DNA from: Vicingaceae bacterium
Lineage (GTDB): Bacteria; Bacteroidota; Bacteroidia; Flavobacteriales_E; Vicingaceae
Direction: 5' to 3'
NCBI GenBank assembly: GCA_018402765.1
Contig: JAGYIE010000001.1
Span: 558,001-622,000, forward strand
Length of the DNA: 64,000 nt
The translations under genes were made by a program, and so were the position numbers. The notes under the pieces are model-generated. The model was not told the origin of the DNA. It was given only the letters and a program-made list of their open reading frames with translations, and did not search any database. Below are positions 1-7,694 of the stretch, piece after piece; the first letter of the stretch is position 1, and each line of letters starts with the position of its first letter.

Positions 1-104
1 CAATTGGTAGTTTGATTCCTCAACAAGCAGAAGCAGCCGGAATAGGCTTAACTGAACTATTTAATAATGCAATTGAGCAAGCAATTAAAAATAGCACGTA
101 TTAG
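1..104 (+). CDS. 3' end of an unidentified protein (partial)
   Basis: Only the last 33 codons are present. The frame entering at base 3 is open and ends at TAG 102-104. The peptide starts IGSLIPQQAEAAGIGLTELF and ends in Lys-Asn-Ser-Thr-Tyr. I do not recognise the family from this stub. The following glycosyltransferase starts 41 bp downstream on the same strand, so the two could be co-transcribed in a surface-polysaccharide cluster, but that is inference from position only. Confidence 0.5.
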   Translation, partial: IGSLIPQQAEAAGIGLTELFNNAIEQAIKNSTY

Positions 105-145
105 CAACTAATCATTTTTTTGCTAAAAAGATGCACCGATAACTT

Positions 146-1417
146 ATGAAAAAAGTCTTAATTATATCTTACTATTGGCCACCAAGTGGTGGTGCAGGTG
201 TGCAACGATGGTTAAAACTTTCATCAAGCCTTGCAGACCTCGGTGTTGATGTGCATATTCTTACAGTAGATGAAAAAAAAGCCAGCTATATGCAATGGGA
301 TGAATCATTACTCGACGATGTACATCCTGATGTTAAGGTATATAAAACGAACTCTTTTGAACCAATCAATTATTACGCGAAACTAGTTGGTAAAAAAAAT
401 GTTCCAACTGCAGGATTTTCAAACGTTGATAATTCAAATTGGAAACAAAAATTAATCAATAGTGCGCGCAGCAATTTTTTTATCCCTGACCCAAGAATTG
501 GTTGGAAAAAACATGCTATTAGAAAAGCCAAAGAATTAATTAAATTACATGATATACCTATAGTTATAACTACAAGTCCGCCCCACTCTACACAATTAAT
601 AGGACTAAAACTTAAAGCAAAATTTCCCGATATAAAATGGATAGTAGATTTTAGAGATCCTTGGACAGATATCTATTATTATGATTTACTTGGTCATACT
701 TCACTCTCTAAAAAGCTTGACAGCAAATATGAAAGACAAGTGATTAACAAATCAGATCAGTTAATTACTGTAGGTGAAAAATTTGCTGAATCTTTTAAAT
801 CTAAAACCAAAAAAGACATTTCGTCCAAAATAGCGGTTATTCCGAACGGATTTGATCCAAATGATTTTGGAATAACTTGTCCACAAAATGAACGATTTAC
901 AATCTCATACACAGGGACAATGTCAGACTATTATCAGCCGGAAGTATTTTTTGAAGCGTTGGCTGAATTAATCGAAAAATACAGCACGGAGGCTATTGAT
1001 TTCGTTTTTATCGGGAGCCTTTCAGCTAACTTAAAAAAATTTATTTCTGATAAGATTGGAGATCATTCAACATTTTTAGCACCTGTACCACACAAAAAAA
1101 TTGTGAACTACATGATGCAATCGCATGTATTACTTTTGGTAACGCAAGGCACCGAAGGGACAATTCCGGGGAAGACATTTGAATATTTAGCTGCTAAAAG
1201 AACCATTGTTTGTATTGGAAAAGGAGATGCTGCCGACGCTATAGAAAAATGCAATGCAGGCGAAAGTTTTGATAGAGATGAAAAGGATAAGATTACTGCC
1301 TACTTAGAAACGTGCTTTCAAGCATTCAAAAATGGAATAAAGCAAAAAACTATTGATAGTGAAATTGAAAAACTCTCTAGACCATATCAAGCAAAGCAAG
1401 TATATAAATTACTCTAA
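146..1417 (+). CDS. glycosyltransferase, GT4-like (group 1)
   Basis: This 423-residue cytoplasmic protein is probably a nucleotide-sugar-dependent glycosyltransferase of the GT-B fold. The N-terminus has the glycine-rich loop YYWPPSGGAGVQRW (residues 9-22) typical of group 1 enzymes that build surface polysaccharide or LPS. A mid-protein segment IVDFRDPWTD lies near residues 165-175. The C-terminal donor-binding half holds PGKTFEYLAA near residue 346, equivalent to the conserved sugar-nucleotide loop. There is no signal peptide or membrane helix. The ATG at 146 is preceded by an A/T-rich stretch without a Shine-Dalgarno site, as usual in Bacteroidota. The acceptor and sugar cannot be told from sequence. 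Confidence 0.85.
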   Translation: MKKVLIISYYWPPSGGAGVQRWLKLSSSLADLGVDVHILTVDEKKASYMQWDESLLDDVHPDVKVYKTNSFEPINYYAKLVGKKNVPTAGFSNVDNSNWKQKLINSARSNFFIPDPRIGWKKHAIRKAKELIKLHDIPIVITTSPPHSTQLIGLKLKAKFPDIKWIVDFRDPWTDIYYYDLLGHTSLSKKLDSKYERQVINKSDQLITVGEKFAESFKSKTKKDISSKIAVIPNGFDPNDFGITCPQNERFTISYTGTMSDYYQPEVFFEALAELIEKYSTEAIDFVFIGSLSANLKKFISDKIGDHSTFLAPVPHKKIVNYMMQSHVLLLVTQGTEGTIPGKTFEYLAAKRTIVCIGKGDAADAIEKCNAGESFDRDEKDKITAYLETCFQAFKNGIKQKTIDSEIEKLSRPYQAKQVYKLL

Positions 1418-1511
1418 GTTCATGTTTTTATAAATGTAAGTTCAAGTAATAAATGCAACAAAAATAATTTGATAAATTTATAGCACTAAATTTTATATAA
1501 CCGATTGTTTA

Positions 1512-1961
1512 TTAGTAATGGTCAAGTATTTTCATCTCATTGCTTTTAAAAACAATCTCATCTCCGGTTGTTTTTTTATTCAAAAGTTGTCCCATTGGAG
1601 AAGCTAATGAAATAATAAAGTATTCGTCTTGCTCTATAACTATTTTTCCGAAAGGAACTGCAATAAAATAGTTTCCCTTATTGGTTTCTACTAAACTGCC
1701 AATAGCAATAGATGTATTTGGCATTAAGGAGATGGCATTGATTTCGTTCAATAATTTTGCGGTTTTAGCCGCTTGATTTTCTAGATTATTTAGTTCAAGC
1801 TGAACCATTTCTCGCGACGTTTCAAATTTGTCACCCGCACTACTTTTGGTGTCACTATCTCTAGCTTCTTTTGTTTCTTTTATATGCTGACTTAAATCGT
1901 TTAGTTTGTCTGTTAATAAACTTGCAATTGTATTTATTAGGTTTTCTTTTTTAATTTTCAT
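1512..1961 (-). CDS. GreA/GreB C-terminal-domain protein
   Basis: This 149-residue protein has a charged coiled-coil N-terminal half (about residues 1-70) followed by a GreA/GreB-type C-terminal domain. The segment LASPMGQLLNKKTTGDEIVF matches the SPIGxALLGKKxGDEV signature of transcript-cleavage factors. The layout, coiled coil plus FKBP-like globular domain, is that of factors which enter the RNA polymerase secondary channel. It lies 3 bp downstream of the DUF1456 gene on the same strand, so the two form an operon. It is clearly divergent from true GreA. Similar proteins in this phylum often carry a misleading 3-oxoacyl-ACP synthase label; nothing here supports that. Confidence 0.7.
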   Translation of the reverse strand: MKIKKENLINTIASLLTDKLNDLSQHIKETKEARDSDTKSSAGDKFETSREMVQLELNNLENQAAKTAKLLNEINAISLMPNTSIAIGSLVETNKGNYFIAVPFGKIVIEQDEYFIISLASPMGQLLNKKTTGDEIVFKSNEMKILDHY

Positions 1962-1964
1962 AAG

Positions 1965-2438
1965 CTATTCTTCATCAGGCCCTGGACGATACTTTAGTTG
2001 CATGCCATAAATAAAATTACGCAATACTTGGTCCTTACACTTTCTAAAATGTTTATGGTCAGGCTTTCTAAATAATGCGCTCAACTCAGATTTACCAAAT
2101 CTAAAATTGGCCAAATCTAAAATTTCTAGTATGTCTTCATCTTTTAAATTTAAAGCTATCTTAAACTTTCGCAGCACTAAATTGTTATTAAGACTTTTTT
2201 CAGGTTTGGGTTGTTCACCTTCTTTTTTACCTCTCTTTAAATTTATAAAACCATTCAAGAAAATAGCCAACTCCTTATCGTACAGTTGTTTTTGCTCTGG
2301 GTTATCGTCTTTTTTTAACCAATCGCTTATTTCAGCACGTGTTGTTTCATGATCCGCCAATGCAAATACCTTAATCATTTGATCGTCGTTTAAGTCAAAT
2401 GTATATCTAGTTCTGCGTAGGATGTCATTGTTATTCAT
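1965..2438 (-). CDS. DUF1456 (YehS-like) protein
   Basis: This 157-residue protein contains two copies of the DUF1456 repeat. Each starts NNxxLR (residues 2-7 and about 84-90), runs through an L-x-D-x-x-(I/M) helix and ends in a W/F-containing helix (ISDWLKK; LSALFRK). The linker between them is Lys/Glu/Pro rich. Two copies in about 155 residues is the usual length of the YehS family, whose function is unknown. It is the first gene of a two-gene operon with the GreA-like gene, which hints at a nucleic-acid-related role, but this is only contextual. Confidence 0.8.
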   Translation of the reverse strand: MNNNDILRRTRYTFDLNDDQMIKVFALADHETTRAEISDWLKKDDNPEQKQLYDKELAIFLNGFINLKRGKKEGEQPKPEKSLNNNLVLRKFKIALNLKDEDILEILDLANFRFGKSELSALFRKPDHKHFRKCKDQVLRNFIYGMQLKYRPGPDEE

Positions 2439-2681
2439 AGGTTCTGGTTTGTCTTGTTTAGAGAGTCAAAACTACTAATTATTAAATAGCAGGCAGTGGT
2501 AGAAAATGTTTGCTGTGTTCAACTCATAAATGCAACACATCTGAATTTGTGACTATTTTGGTAGTTGATGTAATGGAAAGATTAATTACAAGAGAGCATA
2601 TAATTGTTCAAATTGGAAACCTATCCTAGTAAACATAAGATTCATAAAGGAAAAGTTATAAAGTAAATTATTAGCCATAAA
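2439..2681. other. gene-free spacer upstream of the DUF1456 gene
   Basis: This stretch lies between the DUF1456 start and the terminator of the peptidase operon. No reading frame resembles a protein, and I see no strong repeat or consensus promoter box. It must hold the promoter of the DUF1456/GreA-like operon, reading leftward, but I cannot place it. Confidence 0.4.
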
Positions 2682-2721
2682 AATAAAACGGGCGATTCTA
2701 AATTGAATCGCCCGTTTTATT
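2682..2721 (-). terminator. intrinsic terminator of the M16 peptidase operon
   Basis: This is a perfect 17-bp inverted repeat: arms 2682-2698 and 2705-2721, core ACGGGCGATTC / GAATCGCCCGT, 6-nt loop. On the minus strand it is followed by a T-rich tract (A-rich on the plus strand before 2690). It lies 20 bp past the stop codon of the downstream peptidase gene. Confidence 0.9.
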
Positions 2722-2740
2722 GTGCTCGATGTTATATGAC

Positions 2741-4837
2741 TTACTCTACAGAGAAAACCCCTTTCGTAAGTTTCGAATTCACTTCCATTGATTCCATTTT
2801 CATATCAAATGTTTGTGGACCAAATGATTGTTTTATGCTATATGGGAACATAACTCCATTCACTTCTGTATAATTACTTAGCTTTTTGGTTGCTATAAAT
2901 GCTCCTTGAGGTGTTTCTTCAGTTGTTTCCGACTGAATTAGCAAACCAGTATTTACACTATAGTAGTTAGTCATTTTATTGCCTAAAGGATTAGTTATGT
3001 CCATTACGTAAACCTCTTCTCCACTTACTTTATCAATACCTTTCAGCTCAAGCGTAAAGTTTTCTTTTTCATAGTTTAATTCAGGAAAAATTTGAGCTTC
3101 TAATGCTAAGCTAGCTAAGTCGTCACCTTCTAATTCTCTAGATCCTTGCATCCCTGACTCCATGCCTTTTAAGCCATTATAGACTTGTTTCTGAACTACC
3201 ATCTCCCCCATCTTCATTTCTAGTAAAAACTTATTGGGGTTTGCAGCAGTTACTTCAATCGAGATAGCTTTTCCCATCATTTCAGCAGACATTACTGATT
3301 TTATGTTATTCACCTTCTGTATATTTTCCATACCTCCAATTGCATTAATGTATCCATTTATAACTGATTGTGAGGTAACACCTGCAGGGACGGGCTTTAA
3401 TGTTTCTACTACAACATTTCCTTGATTATCTAAAAATGTAACCTGTCCAGTAGGGCTAAGCTTTTTCAAGTCATCAGCTACTTCATCTTTATTTCCTACT
3501 ACTAAAATGTAGGCATTCATCGGACGAATGTACTTTGAAGCCATTGTTTTAATATCATCTTCTGATACTACAGCTACATTTTTTAAATAATTAGTATAGT
3601 AGTCTGAAGGTAAATTATTAATCTGCTTATTAATCTCAAATCTTGCTACAGTTTGCGGGTTTTCCAGACCAATGGCAAAGTTGCCAGTGATATAGTTTTT
3701 GATGCCTTGTAGTTCATCAGCAGTAACCCCTTGCAGCATGTTTACCATTTCTTTCATTGTTTCAATAACCGCACTATCTGTAACTTCATTTCTAACTTTT
3801 GCAGTTGCATTAAAGTATCCAATTAATTGATCATCACTTAAAGTACTTCTAGCTCCATAAGTATACGAATGATTCTCTCTAAGATTTAAGTTTAAACGCG
3901 ATGTAAATCCACCTCCAAAAAGAGTGTTCATTACTGATGATGGAATTTTATCTGCATCACTAGGTTTTAAATCTACAGGATAACAAACACTAATTACCGA
4001 TTGAACCGCACCTGGTTTATTCACAAACACAATTTCAGTTGCTTCAGGAGCTTGTGGTTTATCATAATCAAATGAAGGGATTTCTCCTTTTTTCCAATCA
4101 GAAAAAGTCTTTGTAACTAACTTTTTTACTTTTTTGAAATTTACATCCCCTACAATTGCCATATATGCAATGTTTGGTTTGAAATAAGTTGAGTAATAAT
4201 TTTTAGCATCTTCAAGCTCAATACGCTCGATAGATTCTTCTGTTGGAAGTTCTCCATATGGATGGTCTTTACCATAAACCAAAACTTGGCGAACGTTATT
4301 TGCAATTGCATCAGGATCATCTTTTTCAGAGGCTAAACCTGAAATGTATTGCTTTTTCAACTTATCCAACTCTTCTTGAGTGAAGTTTGCATTCATTGCA
4401 ACATCGGCAAGCATTGAAATTAATTTTTCATTGTACTTGCTTAATCCTGAGATATATAAACTACTTGAAGAAGTGTTGAAATTCGCTCCGATAAAGTCAA
4501 CAGATTCGTTGAACTTGTCTTTACTCATTGTTTTAGTTCCAGTAGCCAATAAATCGCCTGCAATATTAGAATATCCTGTCTTTTTACCCTCAGTAAATGG
4601 TTTTACATCAAAACTTAATGATATCGCTACTCTTGGCAGTTTATGATTTTCTACAACAAAAACTTTCAATCCGTTATCCAATGTAAACGATTGTGATTCA
4701 CCAATTTTTATTTCAGGGGCAGGGCCTGCAATCGGCCGCTGACTTCTGTCTAATTGTGCAAATGTGGGTATCGTTAATAAACCAACTAACGATAATATAG
4801 TTATTTTTTTCATTTTCATCTGTTTAATAGTATTCAA
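2741..4837 (-). CDS. M16 family peptidase-like protein, inactive partner
   Basis: This 698-residue exported protein has a signal peptide (KKITILSLVGLLTIPTFA) ending near residue 27. Two M16-type half-domains follow, and then a C-terminal domain of about 190 residues resembling outer-membrane lipoprotein-sorting modules (from about residue 500). At the position of the catalytic HxxEH motif it reads SNIAGDLLATGTKT, so zinc ligands and the catalytic Glu are absent. M16 proteins often work as pairs of one active and one inactive subunit. Here the active one lies directly upstream, 9 bp away. The start could also be one of the downstream Met codons at residues 7 or 9, which give a tidier signal peptide. 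Confidence 0.85.
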   Translation of the reverse strand: MNTIKQMKMKKITILSLVGLLTIPTFAQLDRSQRPIAGPAPEIKIGESQSFTLDNGLKVFVVENHKLPRVAISLSFDVKPFTEGKKTGYSNIAGDLLATGTKTMSKDKFNESVDFIGANFNTSSSSLYISGLSKYNEKLISMLADVAMNANFTQEELDKLKKQYISGLASEKDDPDAIANNVRQVLVYGKDHPYGELPTEESIERIELEDAKNYYSTYFKPNIAYMAIVGDVNFKKVKKLVTKTFSDWKKGEIPSFDYDKPQAPEATEIVFVNKPGAVQSVISVCYPVDLKPSDADKIPSSVMNTLFGGGFTSRLNLNLRENHSYTYGARSTLSDDQLIGYFNATAKVRNEVTDSAVIETMKEMVNMLQGVTADELQGIKNYITGNFAIGLENPQTVARFEINKQINNLPSDYYTNYLKNVAVVSEDDIKTMASKYIRPMNAYILVVGNKDEVADDLKKLSPTGQVTFLDNQGNVVVETLKPVPAGVTSQSVINGYINAIGGMENIQKVNNIKSVMSAEMMGKAISIEVTAANPNKFLLEMKMGEMVVQKQVYNGLKGMESGMQGSRELEGDDLASLALEAQIFPELNYEKENFTLELKGIDKVSGEEVYVMDITNPLGNKMTNYYSVNTGLLIQSETTEETPQGAFIATKKLSNYTEVNGVMFPYSIKQSFGPQTFDMKMESMEVNSKLTKGVFSVE

Positions 4838-4846
4838 TACGGTTGC

Positions 4847-6175
4847 TTATTGATTTTGAGATTTAGGTAGATAATAAAGTACAACTCTATTTTCAGGAGT
4901 AAAGTACTTTTTTGCTACCCGTTGAATATCTTCTCTTGTAACACTCATAAATTTATTAATCTCAGTATTTACAAGATTAGCATCACCAAAGTAAACATGA
5001 TAATTGGCTAAATTTTCGGCCAATCCTGCTACCCTTCCATTTGCGGAAACAAAATCAGAAGTCGTTTGATTTTTTAATTTTGTCAATTCTTCCTCAGAAA
5101 TCAATTGATTTCTAACTTTTTCAACTTCTGCATTAATTGAAGACTCTAATTGATTAGGCTCTACACCCATATTGGCTATACCAAACATTAATGCTATGCC
5201 CGGATCTTCTGATGGAATCAAAAATGAACCCACAAACACAGCTTCTTGCTTAGCATCTTTAACATTTTTCTGTAATCTACTGCTCTCACCTTGGGATAAT
5301 AAAGTAGACAACATACTTGCAGCATAGTAATCCTCTGTTCCTTGTGCAGGAATGTGATAACCTTGAACCACAGCAGGTAACTGAATATTGTCATACACCG
5401 TGTCTCTTACTTCAGCTGTCTTTAAAGGCTCTACAATTGTTGGTCGAGGAATCTCTTTAGTTCCCTTTGGAATACCTGAGAAATATTTATCAATTAACGT
5501 TTTAGTTTCTTCAACATTTATGTCTCCCGCTATAGATAAGGTAGCATTATTAGGAACATAAAACGTTTTGTAGAAATCTAAAAACTCCTCAAGTTTTGCT
5601 TGGTTAATATACTCGGGAGATCCACCTGGAGTCCATCTATAAGGATGTTCAGTAAATGCGTGACCATAAACTTCATTTAGTATAGAACCGTAAGGGGTAT
5701 TTTCATTACGTTGCTTAAGCTCTTCTTTAACAACACCTCTTTGAGTTTCTACTCCTTCAGGGTCTATTTTTGCATGAAGCATTCGCTCAGACTCTAACCA
5801 AAGACCTAGCTCTAGTTGATTAGATGGCAATATTTCGTAATAAAATGTCCTATCAAATGAAGTATTCGCATTTAATGAACCCCCATTATTTTGAACTAAT
5901 TTAAAATATTCTCCACGTTCAATATTTTCTGAACCCTCAAAAAGTAAATGTTCAAAAAAGTGAGCAAAACCGGTTCTAGAAGGATCCTCATTTTTTGAGC
6001 CAACATGATACAAAACAGTTACCGCAACAATAGGGGTTGAATGATCTTCCTGTAATATAACATGCAAACCATTTGGTAAATCATATTCGACAAACTCAAT
6101 CTTATTTTCCTTTCCCTTTGAGAATCCACTAAATGCTAGACAGAACGCCAGGGCAGCAATGAAACTTTTCTTCAT
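4847..6175 (-). CDS. M16 family zinc peptidase, active subunit
   Basis: This 442-residue periplasmic or surface metallopeptidase belongs to the pitrilysin/processing-peptidase family. It has a signal peptide (AALAFCLAFSGFSKG). The inverted zinc motif HFFEH is at residues 72-76 within GFAHFFEHLLFEGS, followed about 75 residues later by the conserved downstream Glu region (VVKEELKQR). One N-terminal and one C-terminal half-domain fill the expected length. It is the first gene of a two-gene operon whose second product lacks these residues, so an active/inactive heterodimer that degrades peptides in the envelope is likely. Confidence 0.9.
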   Translation of the reverse strand: MKKSFIAALAFCLAFSGFSKGKENKIEFVEYDLPNGLHVILQEDHSTPIVAVTVLYHVGSKNEDPSRTGFAHFFEHLLFEGSENIERGEYFKLVQNNGGSLNANTSFDRTFYYEILPSNQLELGLWLESERMLHAKIDPEGVETQRGVVKEELKQRNENTPYGSILNEVYGHAFTEHPYRWTPGGSPEYINQAKLEEFLDFYKTFYVPNNATLSIAGDINVEETKTLIDKYFSGIPKGTKEIPRPTIVEPLKTAEVRDTVYDNIQLPAVVQGYHIPAQGTEDYYAASMLSTLLSQGESSRLQKNVKDAKQEAVFVGSFLIPSEDPGIALMFGIANMGVEPNQLESSINAEVEKVRNQLISEEELTKLKNQTTSDFVSANGRVAGLAENLANYHVYFGDANLVNTEINKFMSVTREDIQRVAKKYFTPENRVVLYYLPKSQNQ

Positions 6176-6300
6176 TTTTCGTTTTTTTTAATTTAGTTTG
6201 CTAATTTAAGAAAAGGACTAAGGTATTCCTATTTGATTACAGCAGTGGTCAAATGATTTTATAAATGGGAGTAAGTATGCTGTAATTATTAAGGTAAAAG

Positions 6301-7446
6301 TTAAATTTCAGTTTTCTCAGTATTCTCTAAATTCATTTTAAGTGTTAATAATGAATAATTTGGCTGAATTTTTTCAAAATGTAAATTTAACTTATTCTTA
6401 GTATTTTCTCCAAACTCTATTAACTCTTGACCAGTTTTAATTAAGCCATTTTCAAACAACTGACTCTTTAAAAAATACCTATCTAAATTATCATATTCAA
6501 ATTCAATTAAATCCTCAATCTGTGGCTTAATTAAACTATCCTGTTCATTAGGAATTAGATTTCCTAAAGTAAAAAGTAAATGGTCTCTTTTATCACTTTT
6601 ACTCATTAAAAATATACCAGGAATACCATCTAGTTTAGATATATCTGCTGAATTATGTGTGATATTTACTAGCATTTCATACATCAATGATAAAATTATT
6701 TTAGTCTGCTTTTGTTTTGTCTTCACTTTAGAAGTTTTGATTGACTCAACAATATCGCCAACATCTTCAAGGTCATATACTCCTCTTAATAAAATCATTA
6801 TATTTTCTTTCATTAGATGGTTATAGAGTTCACTCATTTCTGTAAAGCTTTGATCCAACAAATTCTTATCTAAATGCTCTTCATCATCTTCAGTAGTTAA
6901 ACTCATTTTTAAAAAAAAGAACTTAGATTCCTCATCAATATCAACGAACTGATAATTCAATTTTTGACCTGATTTTCTGGCCATATCTACTAGCCCAATT
7001 CCCGCACCACCTTTTTTAGAAAAAGTTCCGTTATTTAATAACTCCTGATAATATGATTTTAATTCTAACTTATCCATCTTATTAATCTGATCCAACAACT
7101 TCTTTAGTTTATCAACTTCTTCACTTTGAACCAGATTACCTGTAGAAATAGAATACTTATTGAATTGTTTTCGAATACAAAAGATCCCATCGTAATTTGA
7201 ACCAACCTCTTTTGAAATTTGATGCCGAGTTATATTCTGCAAACCCTCAACCATTAGATTATAGGCCCTTTTTCGTATTGTAAAATTCTCACAACTACTT
7301 TCTAATTGCCGTTCTACAATTTGTAAAATATGATTTACCACTTCATCAGAAAAGTATCCCTTATAAATGTATTCCATTTCAATATTCTGAGAATTTACCA
7401 AGTAGTTTTTAGTAAAATCTACCTTGTGAAGATCCATTGGTTTCAA
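6301..7446 (-). CDS. SiaB-like (DUF6272) kinase domain protein, tandem duplication
   Basis: This 381-residue cytoplasmic protein carries two copies of a SiaB/DUF6272-type histidine-kinase-like fold. Copy one has an N-box-like EGLQNITRH (residues 67-75) and an intact glycine box KKGGAGIGL (144-152). Copy two has YEMLVNITHN (256-265) and the following GIPGIFLMSKSD strand, but the glycine box is replaced by NTKNKLNLHF. SiaB-type proteins phosphorylate anti-sigma-antagonist-like partners in stress or surface signalling switches; they are usually about 180-190 residues. The second copy is therefore probably regulatory. No SiaA or SiaC partner is visible nearby. Confidence 0.75.
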   Translation of the reverse strand: MKPMDLHKVDFTKNYLVNSQNIEMEYIYKGYFSDEVVNHILQIVERQLESSCENFTIRKRAYNLMVEGLQNITRHQISKEVGSNYDGIFCIRKQFNKYSISTGNLVQSEEVDKLKKLLDQINKMDKLELKSYYQELLNNGTFSKKGGAGIGLVDMARKSGQKLNYQFVDIDEESKFFFLKMSLTTEDDEEHLDKNLLDQSFTEMSELYNHLMKENIMILLRGVYDLEDVGDIVESIKTSKVKTKQKQTKIILSLMYEMLVNITHNSADISKLDGIPGIFLMSKSDKRDHLLFTLGNLIPNEQDSLIKPQIEDLIEFEYDNLDRYFLKSQLFENGLIKTGQELIEFGENTKNKLNLHFEKIQPNYSLLTLKMNLENTEKTEI

Positions 7447-7694
7447 AGCTTTTAAGTCGGTGATTATTGGTTAGGAGATTGAATTAGGTCGAAAATTAAT
7501 AAATATTTATCAGCATAAAAATAAATCGACAAAAAATAGACTTAAATATAAAAATAAGTGCTTAAAATCGACTATTATTAGCTTTTAACCTAAATATAAA
7601 GATTGACAAATAGAAGAATATAATAGTAGATTATTTAAACCTTTTTGTGAATTACTGGTCTGGTATACATCTCTAAAATGAATATTTTCACAAA

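Noticed and set aside
1512-1961. 3-oxoacyl-ACP synthase
   Set aside because: No thiolase-fold catalytic residues; the protein has a GreA/GreB C-terminal domain.
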